DNA of 64,000 nt from Drosophila pseudoobscura (Eukaryota; Arthropoda; Insecta; Diptera; Drosophilidae): NCBI RefSeq assembly GCF_009870125.1, contig NC_046680.1:7378001-7442000 (forward strand), given 5' to 3'. This document shows positions 45,001 to 58,584 of the stretch, in pieces; the first letter of the stretch is position 1; the number at the start of each line of letters is the position of its first letter. The position numbers and the translations under genes were made by a program. The notes beneath the pieces were generated by a model, which saw only the letters and a program-made list of their open reading frames with translations, ran no database searches and had not been told where the DNA came from.

Positions 45001-48000
45001 CATCTTGAGCCGTATTTCATGTTCGAGCCGGCCGAGATGCTCGTTAAATGTTAATTAGAACGCTGAATCAGCTGCGTTAGCTCATTAAAAGTTTGACTTA
45101 CCCATTTTCGTTGTTATTGTTAGCCAGAATAGGGCCACAGCAGCACCGACCTTTGGCTCCCCTTGGCTCAGTGATAAGCTCGTGGAACAAACGGCATTCG
45201 AATACAATGGGTGGGGGCAAAGTTAATTAACGTATTAGCCCAGGTAGCGACCCATGGCTCACGCTCTGGCAGATGCCCTATACAGACCATCAACAACAGG
45301 AGAGAAATCTGGCTAATACCAGCAGGGAACGTGCGCCTGCTTCCTTCACTTTCTCGATTTGCATTCGTCCTTGAGGCTGAGTGCAAAATAGCCTCAGGGC
45401 CGAATGAGATACAGATACTACTATACGTTTCACCCGACACAATTGAAACATTACAATGCAAATGTAATCCTTTGGACGTGGCCAGGCCTGCTGCTACACG
45501 AACCCGGTTAACTTGGGGCCATGTCCATGGCTGTTTCTGCAGTCCTGAAAAGTTTATTGCTGGGTGCTGGGATGTCGAGAAGAGGTCACACAATGGCAGA
45601 GAGTGCACACTGTCTGGGGAGATGGGGCAGGTGCATTGGATCAAGCTAGTCCCCCACTTGTCGCTGCCACTCATCGCAATCAGTCGGGATTTAAGACATT
45701 GGTGGCGACTCCAACAAAAGTGGCAATAGGAAAAGTAACAGCAACATTGTCGACATTATTGACAAAAGTTTTCCGTTTGTTTTCGGTACCACCTCTCTCT
45801 CTGTCTCTCTGTCACTCTGGCTGTGGCTGTGGCTAAGGGAAATCCCTCTCTTTCACTTTGACTGAGGAAAAGCCCTCGATTTCTCTGTGACTGAGGAAAA
45901 CCCTCTACCCCCTCCACATCTCTGTGGCTAAGGAAAACCATGAGCAGGAAGGAGCGAGCACATTTTTGTTAGCTGATTGAAATTAGTTGATGCATAAAAA
46001 AGTTTGTTTGCCAACAATTTCGTTCGAAAATATTTCGGCTCTAAAGTAAAATTATGACTGCTTTGCATATTTTTCGGTTACCAATGTAAAACTTTAGACC
46101 CGAACCCAACTTATTGGCATTGGCAAATGTCGGGAATTTATGGCCTGTGCAAATGTTGGTTTACCATCTCCATCACCATCGCCATCTCCGTTTCCATCGC
46201 CGCCAAGTGCCACACTGCAGGATGGATGGCCGTGGCCCCAGCTCCGACTGGATTGGGGTCTCTACTTATGCGGATTCCTATAATTGCATTAGCCGATTCC
46301 CCTGTTGATTCTGGTTGAAGTGATTACATTGTTGGTGCGATTGCCAGGAGAAGAGGCATTCTTTAAGCAGAGAAGAGAAGCGAAGCATCGTGTAATTGAA
46401 TAATTATGTTATTCTGTGGCTCGATGAACCTGACAGATTTCTGTCTGACAGCTGCCACGACATCAAGCTCGCATCTCAAAGATACAGGCTTCCGTGTCTG
46501 CCAGAGAGTGTGTCTGTGTGCGAGTGCCTCAAGGATACACAAGGATGCTCTGTGCAGCAACACAAAAATTTAATTAAGCCTGATGGCTGGTTCCTGGCAC
46601 CTCCGGTACATTAGGAAATCAATTGAGTTAGAGACCACGACGGAGACGGACAACAGTGTCGGTTCGGAAGCTACATATTTCCATTTTCATATAGGGGGGG
46701 AGATGCATCATGCATGTATTCCGATTGATTGGATAGTTGTCACCTGCAGGATTATCCATTTTAATGCAGTTTCACGCACTGCTTCCTGCAGAGCTGAGCT
46801 GAGCTGAGCCAGCAAACAAATCACACAAACAAGCAGAATCGGAATGGGCAGGGCTCCAAGGAGGAGGCTGCGAGTGCACCAACTGGGGATGCAGACCACG
46901 CATGCCACACGCCACACGCCAGGCGACAATTTCCGTTATTTCTGCCGAGCTTTCCCTCCAGGACTTTTTCCCAGCTCCAGCCAACGCAGCCGGGGCTGGC
47001 CCAGCCCCAGAATCACGGCACGGAAAATGCTTTCAATTTAGCAACGAGCACGATTCGGTCGAATGCATGGCAATCAAAATGCGGTTAGTTGCGTGTGGCA
47101 GCAGCAACGGCAGTAGGAATGGGGGTGGAGCATGGGGCTGCCACAACAACCGTGGTAACAACGCTGACAACACAGCGACAACAGTAGCAACAACATTCGG
47201 ATGTAGCGAAAAAAATGACAATTGTCAACAATTTTAATTTTCATATGCACGCAACAAGAGCCACAGGAAAAGCAACGAGGATTAACATACGCCTCCCCCC
47301 AAAGCCAATGGAGGCACAATCCACTCGCAGTTTGTTTGCATTTGTATTGCTAATAAAGAGTGGACAGCAGCACGCCCACCGCGGCCCAGTCCGGCCCCAA
47401 CAGACAGTGGCGGGATGACATATTGGGTGTGGTGTGGAGGTTCCTGTGTGTGGGTAGATTGCAGGGCCAACAGCGGTTGCAAAATGCGTTTTGTATTCAC
47501 AGTTGCGGTCTAACTATTAGCTGTGGTCGATGCGCCCCATCGCGTTTAGTGTGTTTGTACAATGTACATATATGTATTTTGGCAATAACTGCACTAATAA
47601 CGGTCAAAATATTACTATCGTAATGCATCATAGTTCATAGTCCAAAGGGCTCCTCTTACAGTAGGCTCTGCACGCCCCCTCGTGAATGCATCACCAGAAA
47701 CTAGAGTAACTATGGTACATATAAAACTTCCTTAAGTACATTGATTTACGATCCATGGCTGTAGTAGTTGCTATAAAAACGATATTATTACACCCCGCGC
47801 ATCCATCATCCATTGATTTACGCACTCTGAACTGCTAAATAGCATTTTGGGCTTCAGCTCGAGTCCGGGCAAAGCTTATAAATTAATTAAAAAATCAGTA
47901 TAAATACATAAATCAATTACCCTCCTCAATAGGAGTCTCGCCTACGATACCCCCTCCCTCTGTCCATCTGTAAGGCTGCACTCTTCAGCGGCAGCTTTGG

Positions 48001-51000
48001 CGCCGGGCAATTACTTTGCCGGGAGCCCCACAGGCCGCAGCGAGCACGGTGAAGGGGCCCAGGGACTATGAAGAAGAAGGATGCGAAGGACTGAAGCGAT
48101 AAAAACGGCAACATGGCGTTCAAAGTGCACAAAATGGCGGTAATTCGCGCTTTGTTGCTGCGCGGCCAGAACGCTTCAATGAGTGGGTGGCGGTGTGGCG
48201 ACTGCACAACTACAAATACAGCTACAGCATACACTACAACTACGACCATAACCACAAGAGTAAAGGAAACGGGAATGACAGAGTCCTTTTCAGCGTCGGA
48301 GGTTCAGATACCCTAGAAATGCATTTCTACAATGATATGATTAATACTGCTGCTCTTTTAATTACATATTTACATAGAAAAGTTCACTATCAAATGTCTG
48401 ATTGAATTATCTTCAGAAACACAGAAGTTTCTCCCACAAAGACTCTTTTTTCAATAGACAGGTTCTATTTGATCTATGCTAAGGAACAATTCGATACTAT
48501 GAGAAGGGTAATCAACCCAAGAGAGAGCAAGGAAAAGGCAAACAAGAAGGCTGCTAATAGGAGCGCGGGCGATGCAAGCGCTGCACTTGCCGAAGAAAAT
48601 ATATTGTTCAGCTTAATTTCCTCTCCCCGGCATCCCCCACATCTCGTGCATCCTCTGATTTTCTTTGCTGGGCTAAGTTTCCGCTGGTCCCCCGCTTTTG
48701 CTGGGCCAAAGAGCGTGGAAGAAGAGCGTGAATTGTTCAGAAAATGTGATGCAAGGATGTCTTTTCCTCGCTCTCCCCCGCTACTCTTCCCCGCTGCGGT
48801 ATGTCATTAATGATTTCCTTTCAGGCGGCCAATGCAATTAGGTACTTTTGCCCCATTGCCCGTAACACTGATGGAGGGTGTGACCAGGAGCCAGGAGTTA
48901 GTTAAGTTAAAGTTAGCATAAAGTTCCCCCTATTGTCTGGGATTCCATCATTATCTGCCATAAGTTCCCTCATAACTTTCCCCACGAATTATTACGCTAC
49001 AGATAAGTAGTAGAGTGTAGAACACAATTTCATTAAATATTGCTAATCAAATAATGTTACCAAAGGGACCTATGTATGCCCTGCTACCAGTTGCAAACAT
49101 TACCCACACATGCAACTAAAACTTCAGCAACAGACAGAACTTTTTCCACTGGCCCGTAAAGTGCGTGCGGTGTGTGTCCTGCAAATGGAAAAGTAACTTT
49201 TTTCCACGAGACCATCAAAATTATGAAGTACTATATGTTGAGCTGTGGTGTGGCATCCTTTTGAGTGATCTTGTTGGCCACCGCTCTCGGAAATCAACCT
49301 GAGTGCTGACCACTTGCTGCATTCGTAATGAAAGAGGTACACCGAGAGCCATTCCAGCATGTTGTTTTGCTGGGTTTTGGATAATGGATTAAAATTATTC
49401 GTGTGCCGGAGTGCTCCATTCTCTGTTCATGCTAGGATCTTTAAGCTCCTGGCTCCGATAGATACTTTCTAACACCTACTTGCCAGCTAGCACTGCCTCC
49501 TCTGAAAGCAAACAACGTATCTGGATCTGTTGCGAGAGCTCTTCTGAGTTAGCATCCTCTCAATTTTTCAATTACTTGGGCCTCTGCAAAAGTAATGACC
49601 GAAACTGAGCCAGAAACAGAAACAGAACAGAAACAGTAACGCCAACTGGCAGCTGGCAAATGGAACATTTTGTGCTTAATTTCATTTCCGTTTAGGTGCC
49701 GTTGCCGTTGCCGTTCCGAATGCCATTCCGTTGGAGGAGAGGCAGCGAAGGAGAGAAGTCCAGGGTCCATCGTCCGTACTGCGCAACAATGAAGCGCTTG
49801 GGTAACGGTAAATTTCATTTTAAAAGCATTTTCATTTACATTTTGTCCATTTGATTTTGCCATTGAAATTTCGAGAGCGAGAAACTTCTCTCCGTGCAGA
49901 CCGGCAGCAGAGGTAGGAATTTTATTGTTTTACCATTATTACAGGTGTGCCTGCGCCAGTGGATGTATGGGAATGTATCCTGGGGTCTGTGTGTGTGTGT
50001 GATTCCCCTAAAAACAGCTTTACGACCCAAACGTTGAGCACTGTGCCCCGACACCGACACCGACGCCGGACCGTGATGGAGCCCAACAGCCGGAATGGAG
50101 CTGGCCTCACTAATCCGTTTGGATTTTTAGTGGCGGCCAAATTTTAACGACGCATCTTTGGAATTTGTTTAAGAAATCTATAAGAGAGCAGCACATTTCG
50201 TTATTGCTACTGCTCCAGCTCCAGCTCCTGCCCCTGCCGCATGCCGTGGGCTTCCCTGCTCTCCTCCTTTGTGATATTTCACATTGTCTGGATGTGGGGC
50301 TGCTCCTGGGTGCAGGCATTGTTTGTTTTTCCTGGGCTTCCTCTTGTTTGCTGCCTCCTCCATGGGGTTTTTATGCGCGACGCTGGTTGAACGCTTCGCT
50401 GCTTTGATTTGCCTTGCTTAGCCCCAGCCCCGGCCCTCTAACTCCACTGACTCCACTCTGACCCCTCTGACCTTTATCTTGGCCAGGGCCAGCTCCTTGG
50501 CCTGGACAGGACACAACAGAACAGTGGCAGTGGCTGTGAAAGAGGCAGCCCACTCGTGCGCACTTCGTGCTACAAAGCAACAAATCGAGTTTGCGAATAA
50601 ATGAAATTACTTTTCGGTCTAATGACCATCATCTGCTGATTTTATTAGATTTGTTTCCCTTTGCTCTGTGTTTGTTTACTGCTTCTGCTGCTGTTCCTCC
50701 ATGCTTGTTCCTGTTTCTTTTGCTGCTGCTCCTGCTGCTGCTGCTGCTGCTGGTGGTGCTCCTGCATCATCGAGCTGCCTGGCAAACCTGACTAACTGGG
50801 GAGCAAACTTTAAATGACTTTTGTGCCCAATCGCTGTAAGCAAAATGTTTGATAAGATGACGAGTATCCAGGAGTGGTGGTATCCCACTGTCATACGACA
50901 GAGAAATTTCTTTGGGGGTCAGGTGAGTGGGAGTCACCTGTCTAAAAGAAATCGTAAGCATCTCTCAAATGGTTGAGTTGTGGTTGGTCTAGACAAGGGT

Positions 51001-54000
51001 CTAGGCATTCACGATGGGTGTCTGTCAGATTTGCAGAAATTGTTTCGAAATAAAAGGATTCTTTAAAAAACGAAGTACGAGAACAATCAATTGCAGCAAC
51101 AACAAGCTTCGGCACTTCGATATCAGACCGAAGCTACCAGGCGATCAGCATTTGTAAGGAAGCTACTGTAAATCAGTGACGGCCACTTATAGAACTACAT
51201 ACCCACACACACACACATTTGAAAATGTCAGTTGCATTTCAATGATAATCTTCTATGTTAATGGTGTGCCGATCTCTACAGCGCGCTGTTAATCCCATTG
51301 TGGCGATGTTCTCTGCACATTAGACCTGCTGTTAAGTAACATGAATGTTGCCGCTTAACATTTCTGATCGCCTGATACCGTGGGCCGCATTTTGTGTGGG
51401 TTTCTTTTAGTTCTGCGTTTTGTTGCTTTTGTGAATCGTTGTTGCTTAAATAGTGAATGAAGCCGAAAATGCAAGAAAAATTCTATCGTCAGAAGAGCGT
51501 TTCCCAAATTGAGATATTGGCCACAACAGCTCCTTAGAGGCAAGAAACCACAGTGGAGAGGTCCTCTTACTAATTTCTTGGGTCCATAGGGGATACAAAT
51601 AATACAAACAACTTTTTGCACCTACATTTACAATCCTTACCGACAGCTCTGAGGCCGTTCACTCATGAGAGCTTTCACTGTACCAGAGGCAATATTGGAC
51701 TCATCGTCAAAACATGCCTGCCAAGTTTTCGCTTTGTGCCTCCCAAATTTCTCGCTTGCCATTTGAATACGGATTGCCCCTTCCTCCTGCTCCAGGTGGT
51801 GGGTTCTTCCTGGCACCTGTTGTTATTGTTTGTAGTGTTGCTCCTGTTCCTGAAGCTGTCGCTGTGTTCCTGCTGTGCTGTGCTCCCTCGCTTCTTGGGC
51901 CTTTCTCGCCTTTTCGCCCCTTGAGCTGACATTTCATTTTTATGAAACATCTTATTTTTCTAATTTGCAACAGCAGGTGTCGCCATTTTCTGCAATTTTC
52001 TGTTTATATGAGAAAGGAGCTTCCTACTCTCTCTCCTTCGTCTTTGGGGTGCGCTTACCCACAAAATTTTCAGCTTTTCCCCTGCTGGTTTTCATTGGCT
52101 GGAGCGGGTGTAAATTCAGTTTACTGTAAAATTTAATAGAAAGTGAATTTTTTCTCCCCAAGAATATGGGGATAAGCACGGGGGCATGTGTGGATGCGTG
52201 CAAATTGGGGTCTTTTGTTTATAGTGTTTCACATGTTTGCATATAAAGTGAAAATTCTTGTAAAGCATGCTGTAAAAATACGTTTAATAAGCTACAAGAC
52301 GGATACGGCTACGGCTACGGCTACGCCAACGGCTACCCCTCGCACAGTACTTTGTCGAATGTGTGTGTTGGGGGTAGATTGTGGGAGAGAGGAATCCTAA
52401 CCGTCCTGGCGTCTTTATTAATTCATAAAACGACAAAACGCCAGGTGTCGCTGACGGTATGTCTGAGCGCCCACAGAGGGATTTTTATGCTTTTAAAAGT
52501 CTAAGAACGAAATTTTGGAAGTTTCTCCCAAATTACCAATAAAAACAATACCAGAGAAACCAAAAAAACACAAACAACGGAGCCACTTGCATATGTATGC
52601 AGGCAGAGATATTCCCCAAGACTCTCTCTCGTGGCTGGCCACGTAGTACGTACCTAGTATAATTCGTTATCTCTGGGGCGTATCAAAATCACGCTTGATT
52701 AACTTTCTCGAGCCATTTAACAAATAAGCAATAAAATCCGTGCATTTCCTTAGTCCGTGTCCAAGGCCCGACCCCCCTCCACAGCCAAGCCGCCACATGC
52801 TCCACAGTGTATCCTGTGTATCTGGTACCCCCGGACAGCCTTTTCCGTGTTGTCTTGAGCAAATTGCCCTTTTGTCTTCAAATGAGACGTTTATGTTTTT
52901 TAATTTTTTTCTTGTTCTCGGGTAATGGCCAATGTCAATGGGTTCAGAAAAGGGCAATCAGTGGATCAGATTCAGTCAGATGGGGGCGAGTGCTGTGCAG
53001 GAGCTCTGTCAAGAACAGACTTGAGACTGTTACCATGGGGAACTGGTAACAATGAAGGAATCGATAAGGTTTATCTGAGACTATTATTGTTGAATTCTGA
53101 TGTCTTGCATCGCCTAAGAACTGATTCCTAATTAAATCCCTATGGAGTCCGCAAATATGCGGACCACATGCATTTCGCCCTCACAATCAGGACTTCAAAT
53201 ACAAAATCTGGGCATGCATACCATAGCAGTCGGAAGCAGGTGAAGGGAAAGCACAAATCCCTAAATTAGCATTAGCTAATCAAGGTAACCAAATGGCAGT
53301 CAGGCAGCGGGAGGGAAGGATGGCGGGAAATCTTTAAACCAATATTACTTTGTGTGCATTTGTGCGTAAGTGCAAGGGTCCAGCCGGAGGCACCCAAGGC
53401 TATTTGCCCGAGTATAATGTATAATCAAGATGTATGCCATTTGACATTCGAAGGCAAAATTAAATTCCACTGCACATCGCTGTTGGCAGACCAGACCCAT
53501 CCGCACGGACGGACCACAACAGAAAGGCAAGGGAGAGCACACAAGCCACATTTACCAACATTTGGCAACTGCAGTTACGTTGCTTCCAGTCAAATACGAT
53601 TCATCGTTCACGTACTAGACTAGGAGCCAGCAGGACGCACCTGGAGATGGAGCTGCCACTGCAGCTGAACCCTGAACCCGAGACCAATTAAATATTGAGA
53701 GAAACATTTGCCATTTCGTGCTCCGTTTGTAATTAGCCGTAACGTGCTGCTCCTGATGCAGGAGCAACGGATAAATACATACATACATATGTACTTACCT
53801 GCAAGATTTTAGGTAAATAACGTATGCCATGCCCGAGAATGTATGGTAAAGTCAGCGTCATAATGTTATTTACCAAATGCCATTGATTGGCACCCCTTAC
53901 CACCTGACTTCAAAGCAATTTTCTTGTCACTCCAACCAAAATGTAAATGTTTTACAGTCAACATAATCACATCGAACATCAAAGGAGCCAAATCCGCACA

Positions 54001-54489
54001 GCTGCCAGCCCGGGCAACCGACAATCAATCGAATTGAGGAAAATCAGGCAATATTTATACGAATATTCGAGGACGGCATTCAATTGGAAATCAAATTTTG
54101 ATTTAGCAGGTATGTTGGCTGAATAGAATCCCCATTGAGAGGTGGGGTCCCAGGGAATTGGGAAACAACATATACTCGTAGTAGTAAGCGATCAACATGA
54201 GATTCGTAGCCAAGCAGCACCTTTCGATGATCTATCGTTAAGCAGCTTATCTCAGATTCAACCTCATCAATCTACAGATAAATCCAGGATGTGGCAAAGC
54301 GGAGCTCCTTGGAATTGTATTCGAAAGGAAGTGAGAACAAATTAACAACCATTGATGTTTCAAGCCAAATTATAACAATGTGTCGTGTGAGATTATATCC
54401 AAAATTTAGACTATAACTGGGCGCAGGCCTGTAGGGCGTGCGGTCAGGTCATCTGTTTAAGACCAACAGAACATTGATTCCGAGTCAAA
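42082..54489. other. 12.4-kb region without a supported gene
   Basis: No frame here shows recognisable protein sequence or a phase-consistent exon chain. Simple repeats are visible: a (GA)n block at about 43398-43442, a CAG/CTG run at about 50690-50770, and (GT)n near 49985-50002. Many tacatac/catacat runs occur. The region probably holds the leader and control sequence of the syntrophin gene (see 44231) and distal elements for DAT or Sema, but that is inference. Confidence 0.5.
44228..44258 (-). promoter_or_regulatory. Candidate core promoter pointing at Syn2
   Basis: On the minus strand TTTATAG (from 44258) is followed 27 bp later by a perfect initiator, TCAGTT, with A(+1) at 44231. Both elements point to lower coordinates, toward the acceptor in front of the Syn2 start about 2.1 kb away. 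I did not find a decisive donor for the intervening leader intron, so this remains a candidate. Confidence 0.35.
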
Positions 54490-56073
54490 CTAGGATTCGG
54501 AGCAGGCCAGCTGGTACAGGAACTGGATGACAGTGCGAGTGGGGCGTCCGGTCATCTGGTTCTTCAACAGGTAGGGCAGTGGGTTGGTTGTGGTGAGCAT
54601 GCCTGTTCCACGGTTGTCCAGATGGGCCCAGTCGACGCACGGGACGAGGCTGCGAAGAATGGCGGCGGCCAGGCAGGAGGAGGCCGGTCCACGGCCGGCG
54701 TTGCTCAGGTCATAGGTGATGTTCTTGGTGACGATCTGGTGGTAGTACTTGAAGAGCGGGAAGCGCCAGACGCGATCCCCAGTGATTCCACCAGCCTTGC
54801 GGAACTGCTTGTGGACAAAGTTCGACGTAGTCCAGAGCCCAGTAGCCCCTCCGCCGAGCGCGTAGTTTACGCCTTGGGCCACCGTGCCTATGTCGATGAT
54901 CATTTTGGGCTTGTGCGCGGCCTGGCCGTAGAGCAGGGGATCGGCCATCACCACAACAGGGGCCTTGCCCACATCCTTGACGCCCATGGTGATGCCATTC
55001 AGCAGGCTCACCACATCGCCGCACTTGACCGCCATGCCGGAGGGCATGTGCTCGCAGAGTGGGATGATCGCCGAGATGTTCATCGGCAGCGAGAGGGCGG
55101 AAGCGGCGCGGAGCACGCCCACACATACGGCAGCTCCAGCCATTGCGCCGCGGTACTGGTCCATTCCCGTCTTCTTCTTCAGGCAGAGCCCGCCGCTGTT
55201 GAAGGTCAGGCCCAGGCCCAGCAACAGCACGGACTTCTCTTCGGGAGCGGTGCCGCAGTAGGAGCACTCGAGCAACAGGGGCGGCTCGCAGGAGCCCTTG
55301 GCGATCATCATGAAGGAATTGAGCTTCATGTCCTCAATCCAGTCCATGGATCGCACCTCCACAGTCACGCCGCAGGGGCACAGAGCATCGACGGCGGCCT
55401 GGGCGAACACGGACGGGGTCATCATGTTCGCCGGCGTGTCGGACAGGCGACGGGCCAGGTTCTGGGACTCGGCCTTGAACAGGCCCCGGGTCCAGGCCTC
55501 GCGGTCCCCCTTACCGTACATTTCCAGCTTGGGGGTCCGCGTTCGGTTCTTCTTCCTCTTGTTCATGTTGAAGCGCCAAACGGCCAGCGAGGCGCCCTCG
55601 GCGGCCTGCTCCGGATAACCCATGCTATCCACATGCACCTCGCGCATTCCCTGCATCTGCAGGGCGCGGGCGCCAGCGCCGGCGGCCACACGGACATTCT
55701 CCATGCCCAGATCCAACTCCTCCTCCTCGTTGAAGGCGGCATCGTAGTCCCCGACACCCACGACGGCAATGGCCTGGTAATCGCCGTCCATGCCGCTGAA
55801 CAGCAGGCCCTTGCCCGGGCTCCCGTCCATGTTTCGTTCACGGATCCACTGCATTACCTTACCGCCCACAGAGTCGTCCAGGGTGACGGCATTCTCCGTG
55901 GTCTTTGGCGGCTTGTCCGAATCCCTCTTGTAGACACCCACAACCACGCCCTTGGGCTTCTTGCACTTGGTGGCATAGGCTCGAAGGCAGTGCGAAACCT
56001 CCCGGAAGGCTCGCTTGCAGGTGAGCAGCCGGCTGGCCGAACGCACCAGAAGTAGATCCCTATATGCTGGCAT
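54490..56073 (-). CDS. Sperm leucyl-aminopeptidase-like protein, catalytically degenerate
   Basis: An intronless 527-residue M17-family protein with an N-terminal Arg-rich, mitochondrial-type leader (MPAYRDLLLVRSASRLLTCK). It matches the S-Lap group of Drosophila sperm proteins, which fill mitochondrial derivatives of the sperm tail. The fold is intact (SDTPANMMTPSVFA, VLLLGLGLTFNSGG, PSGMAVKCGDVVSLLNG, YDLSNAGRGPASSCLAAAIL). The metal site is not: the family GKGITFDSGG reads GLGLTFNSGG (Lys287 to Leu, Asp292 to Asn), DMGGAA reads AMAGAA, and NTDAEGR reads DVGKAPV at 367-373, losing its Asp, Glu and Arg. Peptidase activity is therefore not expected; a structural role fits what is known of S-Laps. 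The neighbour Sema-2a suggests the ortholog of CG4750, from memory. Confidence 0.92.
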   Translation of the reverse strand: MPAYRDLLLVRSASRLLTCKRAFREVSHCLRAYATKCKKPKGVVVGVYKRDSDKPPKTTENAVTLDDSVGGKVMQWIRERNMDGSPGKGLLFSGMDGDYQAIAVVGVGDYDAAFNEEEELDLGMENVRVAAGAGARALQMQGMREVHVDSMGYPEQAAEGASLAVWRFNMNKRKKNRTRTPKLEMYGKGDREAWTRGLFKAESQNLARRLSDTPANMMTPSVFAQAAVDALCPCGVTVEVRSMDWIEDMKLNSFMMIAKGSCEPPLLLECSYCGTAPEEKSVLLLGLGLTFNSGGLCLKKKTGMDQYRGAMAGAAVCVGVLRAASALSLPMNISAIIPLCEHMPSGMAVKCGDVVSLLNGITMGVKDVGKAPVVVMADPLLYGQAAHKPKMIIDIGTVAQGVNYALGGGATGLWTTSNFVHKQFRKAGGITGDRVWRFPLFKYYHQIVTKNITYDLSNAGRGPASSCLAAAILRSLVPCVDWAHLDNRGTGMLTTTNPLPYLLKNQMTGRPTRTVIQFLYQLACSES

Positions 56074-58584
56074 TCTCGATTAGCGATTTAAAGGAACTAA
56101 TTTACAAAACGGAACCAAATATAAATATGAAACCTGTGATTTTGCTGACTAGAAATTTAGCTGTTTGACGCAACGGATTTTACGCGATACGAAAAATTTA
56201 CAATCAAATTTGTTGTGTTTATATAAGTTGTGTTCCGTTCAACAGTCTCTACTGAATAGTTTTTTGGGCCTCGCTTTCTATTTTGAAGTCTGAAATCTAA
56301 AACACCATCTGCTTCGATCAGGCATAAAACAAATCATGTCTGTATCATTTTTTGGATAAATAAAGAGGCTTGGAGAAAGTTGCATACAATAGTAGAAGCC
56401 TACTTAGAATCTTTACATGCCTGTAGGACACCGAAATCCCCTCAAAGATCCTCCACCTACGATGGTCCTGTTCAGAATTTATAATCCCTTTCGCGAGGGC
56501 GCACCACTATAATCGTATAATAATGACAAAAAGGAAAGAATAATGTTGAAAACAAAAAAAAATCATATGAATTCCAATTAAGCAGTCAACGGACAGGGTC
56601 CGGAAGCTGGGCCCGGCCTGGCCAAGTGCGCAGCGATAATGGCGGCGAATGGAAATAATTAATTTTCCAAACCAGTGGGCCATCGCTAATTAAGCTTAAT
56701 TTTTGGTGTTGCATAACTAATTAAGGTGGGAACAGCGCAGCCGTACGAGGAGCAGCAGCAGCATCAGCCGGGATACTGGCATTCGAATTATGTAAAATTG
56801 TTGCACTTTAATTCCATTTTGTCTGCGGGCAGACAATCTGTAATTGAAAAGTATGCTCTTGCTTATCTTTCGAGTATTTGAATATGGAATTCAATTTAGT
56901 GTCGCATAAGCGCTGGAATATGCAAATCCGTCCGGGGCCAGCTCTCCTCAGACGAATGTTTGCCTTCTGGCTTTGGGCAAGGTGACCGAAAAGGTTATGT
57001 GTGCTGGTAGGTGTGGCTGGCCGAAAACCAAATTGGAAATTTGCTTATTTCTCGCCTTTGCGCTTGACCTGACCCAAAGGGGGCGAGCCAGGCGCACGGA
57101 CAAACTTTGTCCACAGGTCCAGCCACCCGTGCACACAGATCCACAGATGAAAGGATAGTGCCAGATACTGTTAGTTTTGTCCTTCGGCCTGCTTCCTGCC
57201 GAATGTTGAATGTTGTAAAATATTTGCCCAATAGTGAACACTGACTTGGGATTAACATTTGTCTATGCGCATTCGTCTGGAATTATGCAATGTGTTCGTA
57301 GATAAGGACAATTCCAATGGAAAGCATCCGCCTCTGATGATTGCTATTTGCCTGTCAGTTATTGCCCAGCCTCCCCATTCAGTCATTTAAATTAAATAAC
57401 ATTTTGAAAGAGCGGCAGCGATATCCCCGGCATTGCTCTTTGCCTCTCACGGAGTACCTTTCTTCCAGTCTAGATCCTTAACAGTACCTTCCTTAAGTAA
57501 TAAGTACCTTCCTTAAGTAATAAATTCTTCATGATATAATTTTTGATAATTTTTTTATTAAAATGTATTTTTATTACAACTAAACGCTTAAGAACTAAAG
57601 ATTTTGTTGCGAATTACCTTAAGTACATTATGTCTGAATACATTTTTAAGAGACTAAAAATCAAAAATTCGTATCTTATTTTGTTTCTGTGGGCAAGATG
57701 GGAAAACCAAAAAGGCATAAAATTTAATGTAATCCAAGGTTTTTGCGAGTGCAATCAATGGTATTATGTATGTATTTTGTAATATTTTGTAAGCTATGGA
57801 CTGATTCGATGCAATTTGAGTTCTGAGTATTCTGATGCGCATTAGGCGAAGTATTGCTTGTGGTTTCGAGGCTTAAGTAGAGATATTTCCTATAACTTTC
57901 GATTCGGCGTGTTTACAACTTTTAAGTTTAAATATTGTTTATTTTCGATTGCTATTATTGTGATTATGCAATTAGGCAGCTCATAAATTTATCAAAACTT
58001 AACATCACATTGCTTCTTCGATTACATTAGAGGTTGCTTTCCACATGCGTTTGAAAATTCAGTACCTGCACTAAGTCGATCGATTATGGTTATACGAGTA
58101 CGAGTACGAGTACGAGTAATGCTTAAAAATGCTCAATGCTCAATGCTCCGTTTTGTGCGTATGCGCGGCAATTGTTTGTAGCTAACTATGGGCTGTATTT
58201 GTGTATTTTTTGTATGTTTTATGTATACTTTATATTAAATGCGGTGTGTGGTTTGTGGGTTTTGCTGACAAAATGCACTCAATGGAAGTTGATACGAGTA
58301 ATACCCTCTATAGTCTAAGTCTAAGTCGAATGCATTGTAAATGCCTTTGTAAATGCATAATTTATTAGGAAGTGTTTTTCATGTTTGTATTCATTTCTGA
58401 AGAGAATATGTCTATGATGATGTTGATGATACGACGAAGGTCCTTGTGTTGTAAGTGCGTTGCGTGTGCGTGTGTGCGTGGCATAATTTAATCCTCTCCG
58501 GCTGCGGCGGCATTCGATTTACTAAAACTGTTTGGACGATGTGCTCGATGGCGGCATATTGAGAATGAAACTCTCCTCACGATA
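56074..58584. other. Intergenic region, S-Lap upstream and Sema 3' UTR
   Basis: Sequence between the S-Lap start and the Sema stop codon. The right part (about 57800-58584) is the probable 3' UTR of Sema, read on the minus strand. No additional coding frame is convincing. Confidence 0.45.

Noticed and set aside
45168-45729. Frames of ~170 codons open on both strands
   Set aside because: No family resemblance, no splice-consistent neighbours, and composition typical of surrounding non-coding DNA. Treated as chance.
54622-56055. A 477-codon plus-strand frame opposite the S-Lap gene
   Set aside because: Its His/Gly/Ala-rich translation is the antisense shadow of a GC-biased gene; the minus strand carries the full M17 fold.
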